Below are positions 20,852-25,115 of a stretch of DNA of 25,115 nucleotides, piece after piece; position 1 is the first letter of the stretch; each line of letters opens with the position of its first letter. The notes beneath the pieces were generated by a model. The model was not told the origin of the DNA. It did no database searches and worked only from the letters and a program-made list of their open reading frames with translations. This stretch comes from CAZESS01 sp964414415 (GTDB lineage: Archaea > Thermoplasmatota > E2 > UBA202 > DSCA01), in assembly GCA_964414415.1 (NCBI GenBank), contig CAYPWJ010000021.1, positions 1 to 25,115 of the forward strand, given 5' to 3'. The translations under genes and the position numbers were made by a program.

Positions 20852-20922
20852 CATGCCGTATTTGTAAGCGAAAAGTGTACTTAATGTTTGTGAAATGGGT
20901 GTGGGGGCGACAACAAAAAACC

Positions 20923-20931
20923 TTTATAAAA
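20923..20931 (+). promoter_or_regulatory. TATA box for the Ig-like membrane protein gene
   Basis: TTTATAAAA, centred 28 bases before the ATG at 20955. It fixes that start over an upstream in-frame start at 20895, which would lie ahead of the promoter. Confidence 0.7.
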
Positions 20932-20954
20932 GAAGGTCCATTTACTTTCCCTAC

Positions 20955-22964
20955 ATGAAACATAGCTGGCTCATCCCTCTTTCTGTTCTCATTGTCGCCG
21001 CCGTTTTATTGTTACCCAGTCTTATGGCGGTGGAGGGCAGCCAGACGTTTTTCCTGCACGATGAGACCGCGCCGCAGGGCACCGGTCTGCTGATGGATAC
21101 GCAGCAGCCGACCAAGATGACAGACTCCCAGCATGACCTCAACGGCGGCCCGGTCAGCTGGTATACCGCGCCGGTTTCGTCGAGCACCCAGCTCTTCGGC
21201 GACGTGCAGATAACGAGCTTCATCGAGGCGTATTTCCTTCGCGCTGACCTGCTGCCGTTCCAGGTCCGTGTCGTCCGCGTCTTTCTGCTTGACGTCGGTC
21301 CCTCCGGCGTCGAGGACGAGATCGACTCCACGGCGGCGACCCCCATCTTTTTCGGGGCCAACGACACCGTGAAGCGAAAGACCTTCACCATCAACAATGT
21401 GGACTACACGATCCCCGTCAACCACTCGCTGGGCATCCGCGTCGAAAAAAGCATTGACCCGCTGTCGTTTTTCCCGTTGAGCCTCCTCAATCGATTCTTC
21501 TCCACCAACGTTTTGTTTGACTCCACCTCTCACAAGTCCTCCGTCACGGTTCCATTCAACACCACGGAAGCCGGGCTTACCATGACAGCGTATCCGCAGC
21601 AGCAGTCCACCAAGCCCGGTGAAAACGTCACCTCCTCCCTGGAGATAGAGAATCTGGGTGACGCCGCTGAGACGGTGGCCATGAGCTCCTCCGTCATCGC
21701 TGGAGATCCGGCCGGCTGGGACGTCACCATCAAGCCCCAGACCGTCGAGGTGCCGGCCAAGTTTTACGCCTACCCGGAGGTCACGGTGACCCCGCCCGCC
21801 GACGCCACGCCGGGGTCGTTCCTCAACCTCTCCATCAGGGCGCAGGGGACCACCGCCACGACTTCAACCTGGGTGAACACCACGGTCGCCGAGCAGGTCT
21901 ACGGCGTCTCGGTGCAGGGCCCAAACGGCAAGGAAGGCCAGCCCGGCACGAACGTCACCTACTCCTTCACCGTGCGAAACACGGGCGACCTCGAGGACAC
22001 CTACCAGCTCACCATCGAATCACAGGGAGACTGGGAGACCTCTCTCGGACAGCCATCGATCACGCTCCCATCGGGTGGCAGCGGCGCCGTCGCCGCCACC
22101 GTCTCCATCCCCACGGACGCGCAAAACAACAGCCAGCAGGCCTTCACCCTCACCGCCACCTCGCAGACCGATGCAACCAAGCAGGACAGCGCATCCGTCA
22201 CCACGACCGCCGTCATGCGAGGCGGCGGCGAAACCCCATCGATATGGGCCGACATTGGTCCCACCCTGCTCTTCGTCCTGTTCCTCGGGGGCATCATCGC
22301 GCTGCTGGCCGTCGCCGTATTCCTGACCGCCTACGCCCGGCAGTACGTCGAGCTGCAGTGCGACGAGCAGATGAAAGAGGTTGCACCCGGCTTCCCCGCG
22401 ACCTACGAGATAACCGTCGTCAATCCCCTGGAGGCAGCCGCTGGCGACAAAAAGACCCTGACCTACACGGCAGCGGTCAGCGGAGACATCCCGGACGACT
22501 GGGACGTCACCCTCGACAAGGAGACCTTCGCCCTCGACGCAGGTGAGGAGGCCGTGATGACGATGCAGGTCGAGACAGACCCCGAGGCGTCACTCGACGA
22601 GTGGGCCTCCATCGACCTCGTGGTGCGACCGAAGGGACGACGTCCCGGCACCAGCGCCACGATGAACCTCACCACTCTGCTCCGGAAACCCCGCATCCGG
22701 CTCTCGGTGGAAGACGTCGAGCACGACCCCGACACGTTTTCGGAGGGCGAAAAAGTGACCTCCGCCGTCACCGTCGCGAACAACGGCGAAGCAGACGCCG
22801 AGGACGTGACCGTCATCCTCAAGGTCAACGGGAAAGAGAAAAACAGAATCGAAGGCCTGGACATCCCCCGCGGCACAGAAATCGTGGTCCGCATGCCATG
22901 GATCGCCGCGTTCGGCGAAAACAAGATAGATGTGACGGTGCTGCCAGCCGGCGGCGCGTCATAG
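20955..22964 (+). CDS. Secreted/membrane protein with repeated Ig-like (NEW3/CARDB-type) domains and a mid-protein membrane helix
   Basis: 669 residues from ATG 20955. The signal or anchor helix is about 7-27. The N-terminal half has at least two beta-sandwich repeats of the kind found in NPCBM-associated NEW3 and CARDB domains (SLEIENLGDAAETVAMSSSV and YSFTVRNTGDLEDTYQLTIE carry the typical N-x-G-D turn), with many N-x-T sequons. A strong membrane segment lies at about 434-460 (around LLFVLFLGGIIALLAVAVF). About 210 further residues follow, again with the same sort of repeats (VTVANNGEADAEDVTVILKV). Such domains usually work in surface adhesion or scaffolding outside the cell. With two helices the C-terminal part could be outside if the first helix is a retained anchor facing in, or cytoplasmic if it is cleaved. 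It is divergent from the nuoE operon. Confidence 0.8.
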   Translation: MKHSWLIPLSVLIVAAVLLLPSLMAVEGSQTFFLHDETAPQGTGLLMDTQQPTKMTDSQHDLNGGPVSWYTAPVSSSTQLFGDVQITSFIEAYFLRADLLPFQVRVVRVFLLDVGPSGVEDEIDSTAATPIFFGANDTVKRKTFTINNVDYTIPVNHSLGIRVEKSIDPLSFFPLSLLNRFFSTNVLFDSTSHKSSVTVPFNTTEAGLTMTAYPQQQSTKPGENVTSSLEIENLGDAAETVAMSSSVIAGDPAGWDVTIKPQTVEVPAKFYAYPEVTVTPPADATPGSFLNLSIRAQGTTATTSTWVNTTVAEQVYGVSVQGPNGKEGQPGTNVTYSFTVRNTGDLEDTYQLTIESQGDWETSLGQPSITLPSGGSGAVAATVSIPTDAQNNSQQAFTLTATSQTDATKQDSASVTTTAVMRGGGETPSIWADIGPTLLFVLFLGGIIALLAVAVFLTAYARQYVELQCDEQMKEVAPGFPATYEITVVNPLEAAAGDKKTLTYTAAVSGDIPDDWDVTLDKETFALDAGEEAVMTMQVETDPEASLDEWASIDLVVRPKGRRPGTSATMNLTTLLRKPRIRLSVEDVEHDPDTFSEGEKVTSAVTVANNGEADAEDVTVILKVNGKEKNRIEGLDIPRGTEIVVRMPWIAAFGENKIDVTVLPAGGAS

Positions 22965-22978
22965 CCATCTTTCTTTGA

Positions 22979-23146
22979 TTACTTGAGCGTGTATTCAACG
23001 ACGATGTTGCCGTCCGCGTCGACAAGCCGGCGCTTATATCCATTGCGGTACATCGCAAGACTTCTCCCAAACGTCCCGATGTGACACCAGCCGTCCTGTC
23101 CGCAGCCGCTGCTCTCTCCCACGTGTATCCTCAGGGCGTGTAACAT
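22979..23146 (-). CDS. Hypothetical 55-aa protein
   Basis: Not recognised. The frame from ATG 23146 gives MLHALRIHVGESSGCGQDGW, a middle segment CHIGTFGRSLAMYRNGYKRR, and a beta-like end VDADGNIVVEYTLK. Two Cys near the N-terminus (SGCGQDGWCH) could pair or bind metal. A clear TATA element CTATATAAC lies at 23153-23161, but only about 11 bases before ATG 23146. Leaderless spacing would instead favour a non-ATG start downstream, for example GTG at 23122, giving 47 residues. The composition is protein-like, and the other frames over this stretch are not. It follows the HD-domain gene in the same direction but has its own promoter. Confidence 0.5.
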   Translation of the reverse strand: MLHALRIHVGESSGCGQDGWCHIGTFGRSLAMYRNGYKRRLVDADGNIVVEYTLK

Positions 23147-23180
23147 CCATCCCTATATAACGTTTCAGTGGAAGCAACGG

Positions 23181-23738
23181 TTACAGCCGCTTGAGCCCAT
23201 GCCACCATGTATGCGGTTCCACGTCGAGCAGCGCGTCGAACAGTCGACGGGCCGACCTGGTTTGCAGCCGTCCCTCGACAGCGTCCAGCCATCTGCCGGC
23301 ATCGGCATACCCCGCCGCCGTGTACGCTCGTGCAGTTGCGGCCATCTCAAGCAGGTCGGCATCCCGGGCGATGACGGCAGCCTCGCCGTCCTGTTCTTCA
23401 AAGCGACGCCAGAGCGCCAGGATCCGCTCGCCGCTGTCGCCGAGCCCGCTGCATTGCTCCTCAACCGCAGCCTCCTCGTCGGCGTCAACGTACCGGTTTG
23501 CCACCTTGTGTAGGTCGCCGATGCGGCATTCGCCGATGTCGTGGAACACCAGCATCGCCGCTACCTCCTCCGGCCGTCCGTAGTCTTCCAGCGTTGCAAG
23601 GATGTAGCCTATCTGGGCGGCGCGCAGTGAATGCTCGGCGACGCTCTCCGGTGTATCGACGCCGGCGAGCCGCCATCCCTCCCGCTGGATGCGGCGCAGC
23701 ATGCCCAGCTCGTAGACGAAGTCACTGAGGTCCTCCAT
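23181..23738 (-). CDS. HD-domain nucleotidase (YfbR/HDDC2-like)
   Basis: 185 residues from ATG 23738. Metal-binding HD motifs, numbered from the upstream in-frame Met at 23747: His39 (VAEHSLRAAQIG), His69-Asp70 (MLVFHDIGECRIGD) and a late Asp in ARDADLLEM (about 129-131). The opening EDLSDFVYELGMLRRIQREGW is the usual N-terminus of YfbR/HDDC2-type proteins, which remove 5'-phosphate from deoxynucleoside monophosphates. Nucleotide-pool control is therefore the likely role; substrate preference is not shown. I prefer ATG 23738 because a TATA element (23759-23768) is centred 25 bases from it, and only 16 from 23747. Confidence 0.85.
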   Translation of the reverse strand: MEDLSDFVYELGMLRRIQREGWRLAGVDTPESVAEHSLRAAQIGYILATLEDYGRPEEVAAMLVFHDIGECRIGDLHKVANRYVDADEEAAVEEQCSGLGDSGERILALWRRFEEQDGEAAVIARDADLLEMAATARAYTAAGYADAGRWLDAVEGRLQTRSARRLFDALLDVEPHTWWHGLKRL

Positions 23739-23758
23739 GGCATTCATCCCGCGTGGGC

Positions 23759-23768
23759 GTTAAAAACG
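23759..23768 (-). promoter_or_regulatory. TATA box for the HD-domain gene
   Basis: Minus-strand CGTTTTTAAC, centred 25 bases from ATG 23738. It decides the start in favour of that ATG over 23747. Confidence 0.5.
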
Positions 23769-23814
23769 TTCCGGCATGTATCACGATTTTTGTATTGCTC
23801 ACGTTACAGGGACG

Positions 23815-24010
23815 ATGGCCGGCACGGATGCCACGGAGGAGGAGGACTCCGGCGGGAGATTAGAGACCTGACTCAAGATACGGGAGCTCGAGGCGATGGT
23901 GGCCCGCATTTCATGCCTACCGCCGTCTGCTCGACCGACGCTGCCACGTGCCGCTGTCACGGGCTGCCGTTGCCGCTGACATCGCGGCCATCATGGGGCA
24001 GGTGCTGTAG
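23815..24010 (+). pseudogene. Probable remnant of a small helical protein gene
   Basis: Protein-like stretches occur in two frames. From ATG 23815: MAGTDATEEEDSGGRLET, an in-frame TGA, then LKIRELEAMVA. Deleting one C of the CCC run near 23904 joins this to AFHAYRRLLDRRCHVPLSRA and then AVAADIAAIMGQVL, ending at TAG 24008-24010. One stop and one single-base shift thus restore about 64 residues of helical, charged protein. The family is not recognised. It may be a decayed gene or chance. Apart from this, the 293-base gap between the HD gene and the next gene holds only promoters. Confidence 0.3.
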
Positions 24011-24031
24011 CGTCACGATGCCGCCGTCGGT

Positions 24032-24253
24032 CTAGGCGTGCGCTTCTTTCTCGTTCCAGCAGGCCTCGCAGTAGAGCTCGCCGCAGAGCGGGCACTCGTA
24101 GACCATGCCGTTGTAGCCGGGGTTGAGCATGTTTTTCCCGCAGCCGGCGCACGACGCCTCCTCGCTGTATTTGTCCTGGCAGCCGCCGCACACCTGTACC
24201 TCCGGCGTCAGCATGCTCCGGACTTTTTCTTTTTTCATTTCGTCTTCAGGCAT
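24032..24253 (-). CDS. Small protein with eight cysteines (double zinc-binding)
   Basis: 73 residues from ATG 24253. Four CxxC pairs: Cys22/25 (CGGC), Cys35/38 (CAGC), Cys54/57 (CPLC) and Cys62/65 (CEAC). Eight ligands would bind two zinc ions, in tandem zinc ribbons or a cross-brace like RING fingers; the ECPLCGELYCEACW segment is reminiscent of the latter. The N-terminus is short and charged. A minus-strand TATA-like element (CTTAAATAC, 24281-24289) is about 32 bases upstream and supports this start over the longer open frame to 24433, which overlaps the divergent gene. Function is unknown; nucleic-acid or protein binding is likely. Confidence 0.7.
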   Translation of the reverse strand: MPEDEMKKEKVRSMLTPEVQVCGGCQDKYSEEASCAGCGKNMLNPGYNGMVYECPLCGELYCEACWNEKEAHA

Positions 24254-24324
24254 AGGTATCCTGTGGTAATCCGGCAGGGTGTATTTAAGATTTGTAAAGG
24301 CAGGGCGTGCAGCGGGTGAGCAAT

Positions 24325-24333
24325 CTTTATAAC
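24325..24333 (+). promoter_or_regulatory. TATA box for the NlpC/P60-like gene
   Basis: CTTTATAAC, centred about 26 bases before the ATG at 24354. It supports that start over an in-frame TTG at 24345. Confidence 0.65.
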
Positions 24334-24353
24334 GGAGCCATGCTTTGGCCTCC

Positions 24354-25025
24354 ATGAAGCCACGTATTGCCGCCCTTGCTCTGTTTGCAGCGGCTGTCAT
24401 GGCCTGGTCGCTGTGCATCCCGGCGGGAGCCATGTGCTCTCAGGCCGTCCAGCTCAATGACCGGCAGGCGTCCCCGGGACCCGGCGACCTTTTTTTCTGT
24501 GAATGGAAACATTATGACACCGACCCCGGCTGGGACCACGTGGCGTTGTATCTCGGCAACGGCTCCATCGTCGAGGCGACACCTGCCGGTGAGGGCGTCG
24601 TCCGCATCGTCAACGTGAGCTATCTCGCCCGGTATACCGATGCCATTCGCTACGGCCGTGTTATCGGTGCCAATGCATCGCAGCGGCAGGCCGCCGTCGC
24701 CTTCGCTGTCTCGCAGCTCGGGACGCCCTATCAGCATCTCAACTTTTTGCGGCCGATGCTCAACCGGTCGAAGGATCCCGCCAGGGACGCGACCGCCTGG
24801 TATTGCACGGAGCTCGTCTGGGCTGCCTACTGGCATCAGGGCATCGACCTCGACCTGCGCGGCTCGCTGCAGGGCCCGGTGATGCCGTCGGAGATATGCT
24901 GGGATGACGACGTCGAGATGTACGAGGGCCACCGTCTCAACGCGTGGCATCCCGGCATGTACGCCTCCTGGCTCATGTACCAGCTGCTCCACCTGCCTGT
25001 CTTCCTGGCATACGCGTTTCCCTGA
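24354..25025 (+). CDS. Secreted permuted NlpC/P60-like (YiiX/YebB-type) cysteine hydrolase
   Basis: 223 residues. The signal peptide is about 1-27 (basic MKPR, a hydrophobic core, then AGA before MCSQ). The mature part has PGPGDLFF, then GWDHVALYLGNGSIVEATPA with His62, and later GTPYQ and AWYCTELVWAAY with Cys151. His before Cys is the order of permuted NlpC/P60 papain-like proteins such as YiiX, in which a Cys nucleophile cleaves amide or acyl bonds. A Glu at 75 could assist. Archaea lack murein, so the substrate is unlikely to be classical peptidoglycan; a surface protein, pseudomurein-like polymer, lipid or foreign wall are options. Transcription is leaderless and away from the eight-cysteine protein. 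Confidence 0.82.
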   Translation: MKPRIAALALFAAAVMAWSLCIPAGAMCSQAVQLNDRQASPGPGDLFFCEWKHYDTDPGWDHVALYLGNGSIVEATPAGEGVVRIVNVSYLARYTDAIRYGRVIGANASQRQAAVAFAVSQLGTPYQHLNFLRPMLNRSKDPARDATAWYCTELVWAAYWHQGIDLDLRGSLQGPVMPSEICWDDDVEMYEGHRLNAWHPGMYASWLMYQLLHLPVFLAYAFP

Positions 25026-25079
25026 CTGGAGGCACAGCCGCCGCTGTCAGCCGCATAGCAGGTGATGCAGATTGATTGG

Positions 25080-25086
25080 TTTAAAT
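25080..25086 (+). promoter_or_regulatory. TATA-like element near the right edge
   Basis: TTTAAAT lies 54 bases after the last stop. A transcript would begin near 25108, so the gene it serves would lie beyond the window. Nothing else is visible in 25026-25115. Confidence 0.35.
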
Positions 25087-25115
25087 GGTCGTTCTTCCCT
25101 CACTGGAAGCAGCCG

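Noticed and set aside
1..25115. CRISPR arrays, rRNA genes, complete insertion sequences
   Set aside because: No regularly spaced direct repeats, rRNA-like sequence or transposase frame was seen on either strand.

Overview
The window looks like chromosomal DNA of an anaerobic archaeon, most likely euryarchaeal. The closer lineage cannot be settled from the sequence. Archaeal marks are TATA boxes centred about 24-33 bases before many start codons, with no room for a ribosome binding site (mostly leaderless mRNAs); a tRNA-Asn without an encoded CCA; an archaeal RecJ-like DHH protein; DUF89 and Upf1/IGHMBP2-like proteins; and extracellular proteins rich in N-glycosylation sequons. Most of the DNA is GC-rich (row 5101-5160 has 44 G/C of 60). 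The exception is an AT-rich island (row 3541-3600 has 17 of 60).

Layout. 1-2518: a membrane-anchored, sequon-rich FKBP prolyl isomerase, convergent with a RecJ-like phosphoesterase. 2619-2691: tRNA-Asn. 2692-5077: an accessory region behind the tRNA, with a 49-aa AbrB-type regulator and its operator-like repeats, a possible 50-aa gene, and an AT-rich four-gene operon of unrecognised proteins ending in a three-helix membrane protein. Degenerate inverted repeats (3292-3328 and 4977-5011) bracket that operon. 5078-10136: single housekeeping or accessory genes (SF1 helicase, zinc-ribbon membrane protein, patatin lipase, nitroreductase, acetate/succinate-type transporter, thioredoxin). 10549-11418: a DUF89 phosphatase.

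11440-20802 is the metabolic core, all on the minus strand. A five-gene operon runs NuoE-like, NuoF/HydB-like, NuoG-like, NfnA-like, NfnB-like, with 1-2 base gaps or 8-base overlaps. Downstream, a small CxxC-x17-CxxC zinc protein and a second, independently promoted NfnA-NfnB pair follow. The five-gene set has the parts of a flavin-based electron-bifurcating transhydrogenase linking NAD(H), NADP(H) and ferredoxin. It has no hydrogenase H-cluster, and its NuoG-like subunit lacks the catalytic Cys/Sec of formate dehydrogenases. Sporomusa-type Nfn (Stn) and the wider Bfu family are the nearest known concepts.

20955-25115: a large secreted or membrane Ig-like protein divergent from the NuoE operon, a 55-aa gene, an HD-domain nucleotidase, a probable small pseudogene, an eight-cysteine zinc protein and a secreted permuted NlpC/P60-like protein.

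The two best candidates for new biology are the bracketed AT-rich four-gene operon and the NuoEFG-NfnAB operon beside a second NfnAB.
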